64,000 nt of DNA, taken from NCBI RefSeq assembly GCF_025144465.1, contig NZ_CP083553.1, forward strand, positions 268,501 to 332,500, in the 5' to 3' direction. The stretch's first letter is position 1. Each line of letters begins with the position of its first letter. This document shows positions 44,858-53,349 of the stretch, piece by piece. Source of the DNA: Leisingera sp. S132 (GTDB lineage Bacteria; Pseudomonadota; Alphaproteobacteria; Rhodobacterales; Rhodobacteraceae). The position numbers and the translations under genes were made by a program. The notes below the pieces were generated by a model, which ran no database searches, had not been told where the DNA came from, and saw only the letters and a program-made list of their open reading frames with translations.

Positions 44858-46162
44858 ATGGAAGCGCTCTTGGGAATTCTTCTGCTGATGGCCCTGATGA
44901 TCTTTGGGGTTCCGGTTGCCTGGTCTTTTGCAGGCGTTCTGATGTTTTTGGTGTGGGCTTACGACGTCAGCACCACAACCCTGCTGTTGCAGGGGTTCCG
45001 CTCGCTGGACTCCGTTATTCTCCTGGCTTTGCCGCTGTTCGTGCTGGCCGGCTACCTGATGCAGAGCGGTGGTGTTGCGGCGCGGCTGATCAGCTTCATG
45101 ACGCTGGCTTTGCGCGGGCGTAAGGGTGGTCTCGGCGGTGCCCTGATTGCCTCTTCCGGAGTGTTCGGCGCGATCTCGGGCACCGCAACCGCCGCTGTGG
45201 CGTCAATCGGGACGATCATGGGCGATCCGCTGGCCGAACGCGGCTATTCGCGCGGCTATACCAGCGCTCTGCTTGGGGTGTCCTCGCTTCTGGGAATTCT
45301 GATCCCACCGTCGATCACTCTGATCCTTTTCGGTGTGGTGACGCGCCAGTCGATCACGGCCCTGTTTGCTGCGACCATTGTGCCTGGCCTGCTGCTGATG
45401 CTGGGGCTGATGGTTTTCAACAAGATCAGCACCGCGCGGATGCTGGTGGATACGCCGCAACGGATGGCCGCCATTGCGGCACAGAAGTCGCCGCACAGCC
45501 CGCTGCGCGCTGTCTGGCAAGCAACACCGGCCCTCATGATGCCCGTCGTTATCCTGGGCGGCATCTATGGCGGGGTCTTCACCCCGACCGAGGCGGCCGC
45601 CGTGGCCCTGTTCATGGCCATCCTGATCGGGTTTTTCATCTATCGCGACCTAACCCTGAAGCGCTTCCAGCAAAGCCTGGTCGAGGCGGGGGAAACCACC
45701 GGAACCATCATCCTGATCCTGCTGTTTTCCTTCATGATCGGCCGCATCATGGTGGCAGAAAGTGTGCCTCAGGAGCTGACCGAAGCCGTCACTAGGGTGA
45801 CCGAGAACAAAATTCTGATCCTTCTCCTGGTCAATGCCTTCCTGATCTTCGTAGGTATGATCATGGACGACCTGTCGGTGACTGTGGTGATCGCCCCGCT
45901 AATGATGCCGCTGATGGTAGCGCAAGGTGTGGATCCGGTTCACTATGCCTCAATTGTGGCCTGCTCCGTTGTCATCGGTGCGAATAGCCCGCCGGTTGCT
46001 CCGATCCTCTATATGGCGTGTCGCATCGGCAAGGTTTCGATCCACAAAGCCGTTGCACCTGCATTGCAGATCATCTTCTTCGTCGCGTTACCGGTGATGA
46101 TGATGGTGACCTTCCTGCCTGAATTGTCCCTGTTTGTGCCCCGCCTGCTTGGCCTGCACTAA
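44858..46162 (+). CDS. dctM: TRAP transporter large permease
   Basis: 434-residue sodium-coupled permease with about twelve helices. The DctM family is recognised by GVPVAWSFAGVLMFLVWAYD, ASSGVFGAISGTATAAVASIGTIMG, YGGVFTPTEAAAVALFMAILIG and GANSPPVAPILYMACRI. Together with DctPQ it forms a complete TRAP importer. The nitrilase gene follows after 20 bp. Confidence 0.93.
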   Translation: MEALLGILLLMALMIFGVPVAWSFAGVLMFLVWAYDVSTTTLLLQGFRSLDSVILLALPLFVLAGYLMQSGGVAARLISFMTLALRGRKGGLGGALIASSGVFGAISGTATAAVASIGTIMGDPLAERGYSRGYTSALLGVSSLLGILIPPSITLILFGVVTRQSITALFAATIVPGLLLMLGLMVFNKISTARMLVDTPQRMAAIAAQKSPHSPLRAVWQATPALMMPVVILGGIYGGVFTPTEAAAVALFMAILIGFFIYRDLTLKRFQQSLVEAGETTGTIILILLFSFMIGRIMVAESVPQELTEAVTRVTENKILILLLVNAFLIFVGMIMDDLSVTVVIAPLMMPLMVAQGVDPVHYASIVACSVVIGANSPPVAPILYMACRIGKVSIHKAVAPALQIIFFVALPVMMMVTFLPELSLFVPRLLGLH

Positions 46163-46182
46163 TCCCGTGGCTGTAAATTCCA

Positions 46183-47001
46183 ATGACACAACTAACCCTT
46201 GCGCTTTACCAGGCGCAGCCTGCCCTGCGCACTGCCGCACAGGCACTGGCCGATCTCGATACCTCGTTAGCAGAAGCCGCGCGTATGGGCGCGCAGCTGT
46301 TGGTGACGCCAGAACTCTTCCTGTGCGGCTACGGCAGCCCAGAGGCGGCGCGGGGCATGGCCCAGCAACAAAATTCGCCGCTTCTGGTTGCGGCTGCCCA
46401 GCTTGCAGCACGGCATTGCGTCGGGCTGGTACTGGGCTATCCGGAGCGCGACGGCACAGAGTTGTACAATAGCGCCATCGTCTTCGGCTGTGATGGCAAG
46501 CTCTTGCACAATTACCGCAAAACTATGATGCCGAATGACTTCGAACGCGGCTGTTTTGCCTGCGGCAACGGGCCGAGGGTGTTCGATTTCCAAGGCATCC
46601 GTTGCGCCGTGGTCATTTGCTATGATGTCGAATTCCCCGAACTGCCGCGCCATGCAGCACTGGCAGGGGTCGAGTTGCTGATCGTGCCGACTGCCCTGCG
46701 GGCCGACTGGCGGGTGGTATCCGACTGTGTGATCCCGGCCCGCGCCTATGAGAACGGGATTTTTGTTGCCTATTGCGATTTCGCGGCCGAGGGCTGCAAC
46801 CCGGTGTTTGCCGGAGGCAGCATGGTCTGCGGCCCGGACGGGCGCCGTCTTGCTGTCCCCGGCCCTGGCCAGGAGCTGTACACAGCAACTGTGGCAACTG
46901 ATGGGATGGCCCGGACCCGTTCTGACATCGCGTTTCTAAAGGACCTGCCGCAGCTGGAGACCAGCCTGGGACGGGCTGTCCAAATAATTTCTGCAACCTG
47001 A
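46183..47001 (+). CDS. Nitrilase-superfamily amidohydrolase (omega-amidase-like)
   Basis: 272-residue carbon-nitrogen hydrolase. The Glu-Lys-Cys triad is visible in VTPELFLCGYG, NYRKTMMPNDFE and AVVICYDVEFPE. A further conserved region is IPARAYENGIFVAYCDFA. The family includes omega-amidase, N-carbamoyl-amino-acid hydrolase and aliphatic amidases. Its position between an importer and an FAD amino-acid oxidase plus RidA suggests hydrolysis of an amide generated or imported by the pathway. Confidence 0.88.
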   Translation: MTQLTLALYQAQPALRTAAQALADLDTSLAEAARMGAQLLVTPELFLCGYGSPEAARGMAQQQNSPLLVAAAQLAARHCVGLVLGYPERDGTELYNSAIVFGCDGKLLHNYRKTMMPNDFERGCFACGNGPRVFDFQGIRCAVVICYDVEFPELPRHAALAGVELLIVPTALRADWRVVSDCVIPARAYENGIFVAYCDFAAEGCNPVFAGGSMVCGPDGRRLAVPGPGQELYTATVATDGMARTRSDIAFLKDLPQLETSLGRAVQIISAT

Positions 47002-47021
47002 CTTCGACGTCTGGAAAGACC

Positions 47022-48365
47022 ATGCCAAACCGCACCTGCACCCCCAAGATCCCACCGCTTGACCGGCCCACCGGCTGGCGCCCGGCAGATGAAATCGTAC
47101 CGGTCAGCGAGGAGGCCGCCGTCGAGGGCCGCTATGACTGGCTGGTTGTCGGAGCCGGGATCACCGGCCTTTCCGCAGCGCACCGTTTGGGCGAGTTGGC
47201 CCCGCAGGACCGGGTTCTGCTGGTGGACGCCCGTCCGGTCGGCTGGGGGGCGTCGGGGCGGAATTCCGGGTTCCTGCTGGATCTGCCGCACAAATTTGAT
47301 CTTGACCATCCTGATGCCGCGCGCCTGCACAAGATTATGAAGCTGAACCGCAGTGCCATCAGCGTGCTGCAGGAGCAGACCGAACGGCTGAACATTGCCT
47401 GCGACTGGTCGCCCGAGGGCAAACTGCAGGGCGCCGTCAAGAAACGCGGCACAGGTATGATGCGCAAGTTCTGCGATGCACTCGACAAAATTGGAGAGCA
47501 CTACGAGGTGCTGGACCGCCAGGCTTGCGCCGCGATCATGGGCACGGATTACTACGCAGGGGCGGTGTTCACACCCGGCACAGTTCTGGTCGATCCGTTT
47601 CTGCTGGTGCGCGGCCTTGCACTGGCGCTGCCGGAAAATGTCACCCTGCGCGATGACGCGGCAGTAGTGGAGTTCCGCGAAAAAGGCGATGGGTTTGACG
47701 CCCAGCTGCGGCTTTCCGGCGGCGAAACCTGCCCGGTTTCAGCCAATCGGGTAATCCTGGCAACAGATCCCTACACCGCGGAATTCGGGTACATGAAGAA
47801 CCGCATCCTGCCCACTATCACCTATGCCAGCATTACCCGGGCGCTGACGCTTGCAGAGCGCAAGCGCTACAGCGGCCGGATGAATTGGGGGCTTACTCCT
47901 GCGGATGCCGGAGGCACGACATTGCGGATGACGGCGGACGGACGGCTTCTGATCCGTAACCATTATGGTTATGCGCCTGACTACCGGGCCTCCGGCCGCG
48001 ACCTCGCCAAAGTGGCGGAGGCACACCGGGAAGGGCTGGACAGGCGGTTTCCTGCGCTCAGTGATGTGCCAATCACCTCGACCTGGGGAGGTGTCGTCAG
48101 CCTGTCCCGCAATCACGCGACTTTCTTCGGGGAAATGGCGCCCGGGGTGTACTCGGCCAATTGCTACAACGGTGTCGGGATGACCCGCGGCGCCAGCTCG
48201 GGCCGGCTGCTGGTTGATCTCGCGGTGGGACATAAATCCCAGGAGCTGGAGGACGTCATCGCTGTCAGCGGACGGCCTTCGGTCCTGCCGCCGGACCCGT
48301 TCCGTTCCGTTGGCGTCAACGGCCGCATGAAACTGGTGGAATGGGAAAGCCGCTCCGAAATCTGA
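47022..48365 (+). CDS. FAD-dependent amino acid/amine oxidase (DAO superfamily)
   Basis: 447-residue flavoenzyme. The FAD motif is DWLVVGAGITGLSAAHRLGEL, with VGWGASGRNSGFLLD downstream, as in gamma-glutamylputrescine oxidase (PuuB) and related DAO proteins. The C-terminal TWGGVVSLSRNHATFFGEMAPGVYSANCYNGVGMTRG completes the flavin site. The expected product is an imine, which the RidA protein encoded next would hydrolyse to a keto compound and ammonia. The substrate is not shown by the sequence. Confidence 0.9.
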   Translation: MPNRTCTPKIPPLDRPTGWRPADEIVPVSEEAAVEGRYDWLVVGAGITGLSAAHRLGELAPQDRVLLVDARPVGWGASGRNSGFLLDLPHKFDLDHPDAARLHKIMKLNRSAISVLQEQTERLNIACDWSPEGKLQGAVKKRGTGMMRKFCDALDKIGEHYEVLDRQACAAIMGTDYYAGAVFTPGTVLVDPFLLVRGLALALPENVTLRDDAAVVEFREKGDGFDAQLRLSGGETCPVSANRVILATDPYTAEFGYMKNRILPTITYASITRALTLAERKRYSGRMNWGLTPADAGGTTLRMTADGRLLIRNHYGYAPDYRASGRDLAKVAEAHREGLDRRFPALSDVPITSTWGGVVSLSRNHATFFGEMAPGVYSANCYNGVGMTRGASSGRLLVDLAVGHKSQELEDVIAVSGRPSVLPPDPFRSVGVNGRMKLVEWESRSEI

Positions 48366-48402
48366 CCGCCTCAAAATCACAGACAACTAAAGGACAACCT
48401 GC

Positions 48403-48759
48403 ATGACACTCAAACGGCACAAACCCGGACCGCGCATGAGCCAAGCCGTTCGCGCCGGCGATATGGTTTACCTGGCCGGGCAGATCCCTGACCGGCGCGA
48501 TTCGGATATTACCGCCCAGACCGCTGAGACGCTTGGCAAGATCGACGCCATCCTGGCTGAGCTGGGCGGCAGCAAATCCGATCTTGTCACGATTCAGGTC
48601 TGGCTCAGGGATATGGCGGAATTTGCCGGAATGAACACGGCCTGGGATGACTGGGTGAACCCTGCCAGCCCGCCGGCCCGCGCCACCGGCGGCGCATCTC
48701 TGGCAAGCGCAGGCGTGAAGGTCGAAATGATTGCTACCGCTTACTTGCCGGTGAAGTGA
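48403..48759 (+). CDS. RidA family enamine/imine deaminase
   Basis: 118-residue YjgF/YER057c/UK114 protein. It removes reactive enamine or imine intermediates. The family signatures are GDMVYLAGQIPDRRDSDITAQT, GGSKSDLVTIQVWLRDMAEFAGMN and PARATGGASLASAGVKVEMIA, although the usual catalytic Arg context differs from archetypal RidA (PARATGGAS for PARxxVxV), so it may belong to another Rid subgroup. It is the last gene of the TRAP operon and is followed by a terminator. Confidence 0.88.
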   Translation: MTLKRHKPGPRMSQAVRAGDMVYLAGQIPDRRDSDITAQTAETLGKIDAILAELGGSKSDLVTIQVWLRDMAEFAGMNTAWDDWVNPASPPARATGGASLASAGVKVEMIATAYLPVK

Positions 48760-48922
48760 GACGTTCCAGGTTTTCCTGTCCCGGCCGGAAGCGCAAGACG
48801 GCAACTGTTTGAACATTCAAGAACCTTTACGTTCCACAGCTCTTCGAAGCGCCGCCCAGGTTGATGCATCTGCCGCAAGGCCCGAATGCTGCAACCGCAG
48901 GGAACCCCATGCCGCTGGGAAC

Positions 48923-48950
48923 GGGCTGCCCTTTTCGGGCAGCCCTCTTT
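48923..48950 (+). terminator. Terminator of the TRAP operon
   Basis: GGGCTGCCC (48923-48931) pairs with GGGCAGCCC (48937-48945) across a TTTTC loop and is followed by TCTTT. The convergent 95-residue gene ends here as well, so the hairpin may serve both strands. Confidence 0.8.
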
Positions 48951-49237
48951 CAAACATCCGGATTTTCCATCGCGAGCATCAGGTCGGGTTCTTTGCGCTT
49001 GATAGCGATATACTCAAACTTTGCCTTTCTGCCGCTTGAAAGGCGCCGCTGCACCAAATCGACCTTACCCTGTTCGTATAAGGCCCAAGCGGCCGCACCC
49101 AGAAGCGCGTCCGAAAGCATCCAGTCCCGTGCATAGACCACCTGGAGGCCGGGTGGCCCATTCTTGATTTTGGAAGCCAGCACCTGGCTTGGCCTGCTTT
49201 CGGAAGTGATGTCGATTACTTCGCTCTTAAAGTGCAT
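48950..49237 (-). CDS. Hypothetical protein
   Basis: 95-residue protein I do not recognise. It is a soluble mixed alpha/beta sequence with many charged residues (MHFKSEVIDITSESRPSQV, LSSGRKAKFEYIAIKRKEPD). ATG 49237 has GGAGG 8-12 bp upstream, which supports it as a real gene. It lies between the TRAP operon and the racemase, on the racemase strand but 164 bp away. Confidence 0.6.
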   Translation of the reverse strand: MHFKSEVIDITSESRPSQVLASKIKNGPPGLQVVYARDWMLSDALLGAAAWALYEQGKVDLVQRRLSSGRKAKFEYIAIKRKEPDLMLAMENPDV

Positions 49238-49401
49238 GAATGGCCTCCATACGGGTCTCTAGCCGGTGCGCCGGTTCCCCGGCTGGCGTTTCGCTTTCCT
49301 GAGGGGAGCAGCCTTAGGTATAGCGGCGCGGCAGCCAGGGCCGGGCCAGTTGCCTCAGGAGCGCCGCTGTCTGACCAAATAGCTCAACCACCGGCAGCAC
49401 A

Positions 49402-50184
49402 TCAGACGTGCCCGTAAAAATCCCGGTGAACCGCCGCGGAATAAGCATAGTCCAGCAATGTCGACCAGCTGAATACCGGCATCCCGATCTCACGCTGAAT
49501 GGCACGGGCGAAGGGTTGAAAGCCGGTGCATTCAAGCACCATTGCGCCCATAGATGGATGCGCAGCGGCAAAATCCTGGGCAACCGCCACGATATCCCGC
49601 TCTGCCTTGGAATAGTCCGCGGCAGGCACGTCCGGCCGGATGTCCTTGGTCCACAGGCTGTCGAACTGCGGGCATTTGCCATCATCCTTTGCGCCGAGGA
49701 CGACGTAGTTCGACCCCGGCTGCACCCCCACCGAAGTCAGGTGCCGTTCCTGAAGCTGATCGCCCTCCGCAACAAGTATGCCGACAGTCTGCTTCGTCCC
49801 CACTATGATCTGGGCCATTGGAACCTGCAGCAAGCTGGATGCAAAAACCGGTACATTCACCGCTCCGGCAATTTCCTTCTGAAACCAGGCGAAGTAGCCG
49901 CATTCCGCCGCTATTGCACGGCATCCCATTCGCTCCAGCTTGCGCGCGGCTGCAAGAACCGGTTCCAGCAGAACCTGCTTCTGTTCGCCTCGCACCAGCT
50001 GTTTAATGTCGACCCCTTCCGCAATTTCATACTGGATCGGGAACCGATGCGCGCTGGCGTTTCGAACGTCACCGGGAAACCCCGGATAAATATCATCCAG
50101 AATGATGATCCCGAGCCCCATACCATAACAGCGGTGACCTTTTCGGGCGCGTATCAGCTGAATTGCCGGGTCGTGCGCTTGCAT
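49402..50184 (-). CDS. Aspartate/glutamate racemase family protein
   Basis: 260-residue two-domain protein of the Asp/Glu/hydantoin racemase superfamily, which act without cofactor via two cysteines. Both are visible: AIAAECGYFAWFQ (about Cys 97) and GAMVLECTGFQPFA (about Cys 217). The N-terminal DDIYPGFPGDVRNASAHRFP is typical of a poorly characterised branch. GGAG lies about 10 bp before ATG 50184. It is divergent from a LysR gene, which probably controls it. It could supply a D-amino acid for the oxidase, or act as a maleate-isomerase- or decarboxylase-like enzyme. Confidence 0.87.
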   Translation of the reverse strand: MQAHDPAIQLIRARKGHRCYGMGLGIIILDDIYPGFPGDVRNASAHRFPIQYEIAEGVDIKQLVRGEQKQVLLEPVLAAARKLERMGCRAIAAECGYFAWFQKEIAGAVNVPVFASSLLQVPMAQIIVGTKQTVGILVAEGDQLQERHLTSVGVQPGSNYVVLGAKDDGKCPQFDSLWTKDIRPDVPAADYSKAERDIVAVAQDFAAAHPSMGAMVLECTGFQPFARAIQREIGMPVFSWSTLLDYAYSAAVHRDFYGHV

Positions 50185-50272
50185 TGTTTTCTCCTGGCAG
50201 TCTTGAAGATTGCGACTTGATACTCCCTTATGAAAGTTGAGGAAAATTACGTTTCATTATACAGGGTGCAGA

Positions 50273-51196
50273 ATGCTTATCGACAGATCACGGCGTGAGG
50301 AGCTTTCGGTGCGCCGCGTCCGCAGCCTGCTTGCGGTAGCGGAACACCGCTCGTTCTCAGAAGCCGCCAAGATGCTGGGGCTGACCCAGCCGGCGGTCTC
50401 ACAGCATGTAAAACAACTGGAAGAGCAATTGCAGATCAGCTTGATGGTACGGGACAAGGAGGGGCTGCGTTTGTCGGCAGGCGGAGCCGCACTGCTCCCG
50501 GCGTTTCGCCGTTTCTTGTCAAGCAATGGTGCGATACTGGATCAGCTGGCTTCGCTTGGCCGAGGAACTGAACAGATCTTGAGGATCGCCAGCCCTGCCT
50601 CCTATGCCGCCCTTTCCTTGGCGCCGGCTTTCCGGTCAATCCGGGAGAGCTTCAGCAAACACATCCTCGACATTTCGGAGATCGACAACGAAGAAAGTTT
50701 TCACCTCGTCCGGAATGGGGACATTGATTTTGCGATCACAAGCGTCTTTGTGCCGTCACCTGGATTGCGCTTCGAAGTGCTGCATCAGGATTTTGCCTGC
50801 GTCGTCGTTTCCGAAGAAAACGCCTTGGCCGGGGCAACAGAAATTGACGAGGCGTCCTTGCTCTCACAGCCAATTATCCGCTTTCCTTCAGGCACAACCT
50901 CGCATGATTGGCTGTCAGTCATCACGGAAAGAACGGGCATAGAACCTGAAACTATTGCGGAAGTCAGGCAATTGCTGACCGGTTTCCAGATGGTTTGCCA
51001 AAACCTGGGTGTGGCCTTGGTTCCGGAGGATGCCGCCAAAGCCTGCAAGCTTCCTGGTCTGATAACTATTCCTCTGAAAGACCGCCGTCTGACCCGCAAA
51101 CTTGGCATCGTGACCAGTGAAACGCATCATCCTACGGATTTCGAGAAGGCGCTCGTAAAGATGCTGCGCGTTCAGCAGGCAGGTCTGTCAGCATAG
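50273..51196 (+). CDS. LysR family transcriptional regulator
   Basis: 307-residue regulator from ATG 50273; a longer frame begins at 50237 but adds no family sequence. The helix-turn-helix is SVRRVRSLLAVAEHRSFSEAAKMLGLTQPAVSQHVKQLEEQL. The inducer domain begins near RIASPASYAALSLAPAFRSI. It is divergent from the racemase gene, with the binding site expected in the 88-bp spacer. Confidence 0.9.
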   Translation: MLIDRSRREELSVRRVRSLLAVAEHRSFSEAAKMLGLTQPAVSQHVKQLEEQLQISLMVRDKEGLRLSAGGAALLPAFRRFLSSNGAILDQLASLGRGTEQILRIASPASYAALSLAPAFRSIRESFSKHILDISEIDNEESFHLVRNGDIDFAITSVFVPSPGLRFEVLHQDFACVVVSEENALAGATEIDEASLLSQPIIRFPSGTTSHDWLSVITERTGIEPETIAEVRQLLTGFQMVCQNLGVALVPEDAAKACKLPGLITIPLKDRRLTRKLGIVTSETHHPTDFEKALVKMLRVQQAGLSA

Positions 51197-51586
51197 CCTT
51201 CTTTCTCCTTCGGGCAGAGGCTCACCGCGCAAGCGAAAGGCGGCTGTATCCGGTTCCTTGATTATTGACCCTGGTTGCAGCGAAAATCGGTTAGAGAATT
51301 GGGAATCGCGGTAGCTTTGATTGACTGGTCTGGCGACATCAGCCGCAACGCAGCGATGAGCGTGCCGCGCCTGCGAACAAGTGCTGCACCGGCAAACACC
51401 CGGAAAGGCAACGGCGGCAAAGTCCGCGAAGTGTGAGTTCGAGTTGCTCTTGAATTTGCGCTCGCAGCGAATGGCCGGATCGCGGGCTGCAACCGCAGCA
51501 TCAGGGTGCTTTTACCAAGGCTGGAAATGGGCTGGAAGAGTTGTGCATTCAGCAGATGGAGGGGCAGCAAAACGCTGCCCCTCCTG
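51197..51586. other. Intergenic stretch with terminator
   Basis: About 390 bp between the convergent lysR and prfH genes. A strong hairpin lies at its right border. No supported gene in the rest. Confidence 0.5.
51558..51584. terminator. Hairpin after prfH
   Basis: GGAGGGGCAGC (51558-51568) and GCTGCCCCTCC (51574-51584) form a perfect 11-bp stem with an AAAAC loop, 2 bp past the prfH stop. No T-run follows on the minus strand, so it may act by mRNA stabilisation or in either direction. Confidence 0.7.
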
Positions 51587-52222
51587 TCATTTCACCACTT
51601 TGAATTGCCTCCCTTCAAAGATCCAGCGCGGCTCACCGCGTTGAAGTTGTCCGTGGAGCGCCCAGGTTTCGCCCTTGCGGGTAGCATCGGCTTCTGCCTT
51701 CTCGGCTGCGGCCAGGGCGGCCAGCCGTTCCATCGCCAGACGGCGGTTCTGATGTTGCGAGCGGTTGTCGCGCACGACGACAGCGTAGACTTGCCCATCG
51801 TCGCTGGTCCAGCGCGCCCTGATCGCGCTCGACGTCTTGTTCTGGTGCTGGCCGCCAGGGCCTCCCGCGCGAATGGCCTGCATTTCAACGGAGGCCGGAT
51901 CAATCCGCACTGCATCAGTGGCCGCAGGTGTGCGGAAAATCTGCACAAACCAGTTCTTTCGTTTGTGCCTAGGGCGCAGCTCGCTCTGGCACCGCCAAAG
52001 GACGGTACCTTCGACAGCACACGCCAATTCTGTAGCCCGAGCGCCGCTCAGGATCACCACCGCTGAGGCGGGGCCGTGCGTGGCGTCCCTTGTCGCGACA
52101 TCGAGTTCGACACCGTATTGCGTGGCCTTTGCCCCCAGCCAGGACAACAGATGGCCCACAGCCTGACGGCATTCACCCGGACCATTGCCGCTGGACAAGA
52201 GAAGGGCTTCCCTGCCGCTCAT
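51587..52222 (-). CDS. prfH: Peptide chain release factor-like protein PrfH
   Basis: 211-residue release-factor homologue from ATG 52222. It has the GGQ peptidyl-tRNA hydrolysis motif in IRAGGPGGQHQNKTSSAIRA and a second conserved region SQHQNRRLAMERL. It lacks the full stop-codon recognition domain of RF1/RF2. Its start overlaps the stop of the rtcB gene (ATGA, 52219-52222). PrfH with RtcB2 is known to rescue ribosomes whose 16S decoding centre has been cut, with PrfH releasing the stalled peptide and RtcB2 resealing the rRNA. Confidence 0.9.
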   Translation of the reverse strand: MSGREALLLSSGNGPGECRQAVGHLLSWLGAKATQYGVELDVATRDATHGPASAVVILSGARATELACAVEGTVLWRCQSELRPRHKRKNWFVQIFRTPAATDAVRIDPASVEMQAIRAGGPGGQHQNKTSSAIRARWTSDDGQVYAVVVRDNRSQHQNRRLAMERLAALAAAEKAEADATRKGETWALHGQLQRGEPRWIFEGRQFKVVK

Positions 52223-53349
52223 GCCGCACCTCTCGTCGTCTTGAAGGTGACAAGCGGCAGAAGACGCGCCACCGCGTTTGCGATCCCAAAGCCTGCAAGG
52301 TTCTGCAGTACCTGTTCCGGGTCTTTGTAGGCCTGGCCGGCTTCTTCCAGCAAAAGATCGCGGTCCCCGCAAATGACACGCCCGCCGAAACGGGTGCGGG
52401 TCAGGGCTGCCAGATCAGAGCGGGTCTTGCGGATCCGCCCATGCATGGAGGACCGGTCATACTTCCTGCCTGCCCCATGAGAGACGGAGCCAAGCGCCTC
52501 GGGTACGGTATTCGGCACCTCCAGGAGATAGCTCGGCGCTTCGCGCGACCCTGCGAGCGGAACGAGGCCCCCCTCCGGGCAAGCCGCCCCTTTGCGATGC
52601 AGCCAGCTATCTGAATGCGGCACGACGTGATTATGCACCGTGTCGCAGATCAGCCGGGCCTCACTGCCAAGCGCTTCAGACGCAGAGGAAGCAATCAGCG
52701 CCCGATTCACGCGCGCCCAGCGGGTTGCCGCATCATGAAGGGCGAGATAGCGCGCCGCCGCATCGCTTTCCGCGGCGAAGCCCTGTTTCCAGCTGTCATC
52801 CAGCCCTTGAAAAATCCCGGCGCCGCGCCCGCGCGAACCGGAATGCACCAGCAGGCACAGATCATCTTTTTGCAGGTCAGTACGGGTGTGATCCATGACT
52901 TCGCCGACCACCTGCACTTCGCAGAAATGGTTGCCGCCGCCGATGGTGCCGAGTGCCTCTGGACCGATCAGTCCCGTCAGGCCAGCTGCATCCAGTGCTG
53001 CAAGCGCCTGATGAAGATCAGCCCCGTCTTCCAGTACAGCCAGCCGCCGGGCGGCCTTGTCGAGTTTGAGCCGGCGCCGAGGCAGATCGAGGCGAAACAA
53101 AGCCATACCGCAGCCGATATCCGGCCCGACAAGCTGGGGCCAGATCCGGTCGGCCAGAAAAGCTGCACCAACGGGGCCGAAGCGGCCTGGATGCAGATCC
53201 GGAAATCCGGCGACGGCCGTCATGCCCGGCCAGCCAGCCACCTGTTCAAGTAGCTCTTCTGCACGCCCGTCGATCCAGGCCGCACGATTGTAGAATTTGG
53301 AGATGCGGGCGCGCGCGGCGCTCTGTTCCCCGGAAATGGGATTGCCCAT
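52219..53349 (-). CDS. RNA ligase RtcB family protein (RtcB2)
   Basis: 376-residue RNA 3'-phosphate ligase. Metal and catalytic residues are recognisable in GFPDLHPGR, VGPDIGCGMALFRLD, GTIGGGNHFCEVQ, VHSGSRGRGAG, DTVHNHV and the guanylylation-site region SVSHGAGRKYDRSSMHGRI. It is shorter than E. coli RtcB (408) and resembles the RtcB2 branch linked to PrfH. It is the first gene of the pair on the minus strand. Immediately upstream lies a truncated ParD-like fragment. Confidence 0.9.
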   Translation of the reverse strand: MGNPISGEQSAARARISKFYNRAAWIDGRAEELLEQVAGWPGMTAVAGFPDLHPGRFGPVGAAFLADRIWPQLVGPDIGCGMALFRLDLPRRRLKLDKAARRLAVLEDGADLHQALAALDAAGLTGLIGPEALGTIGGGNHFCEVQVVGEVMDHTRTDLQKDDLCLLVHSGSRGRGAGIFQGLDDSWKQGFAAESDAAARYLALHDAATRWARVNRALIASSASEALGSEARLICDTVHNHVVPHSDSWLHRKGAACPEGGLVPLAGSREAPSYLLEVPNTVPEALGSVSHGAGRKYDRSSMHGRIRKTRSDLAALTRTRFGGRVICGDRDLLLEEAGQAYKDPEQVLQNLAGFGIANAVARLLPLVTFKTTRGAA

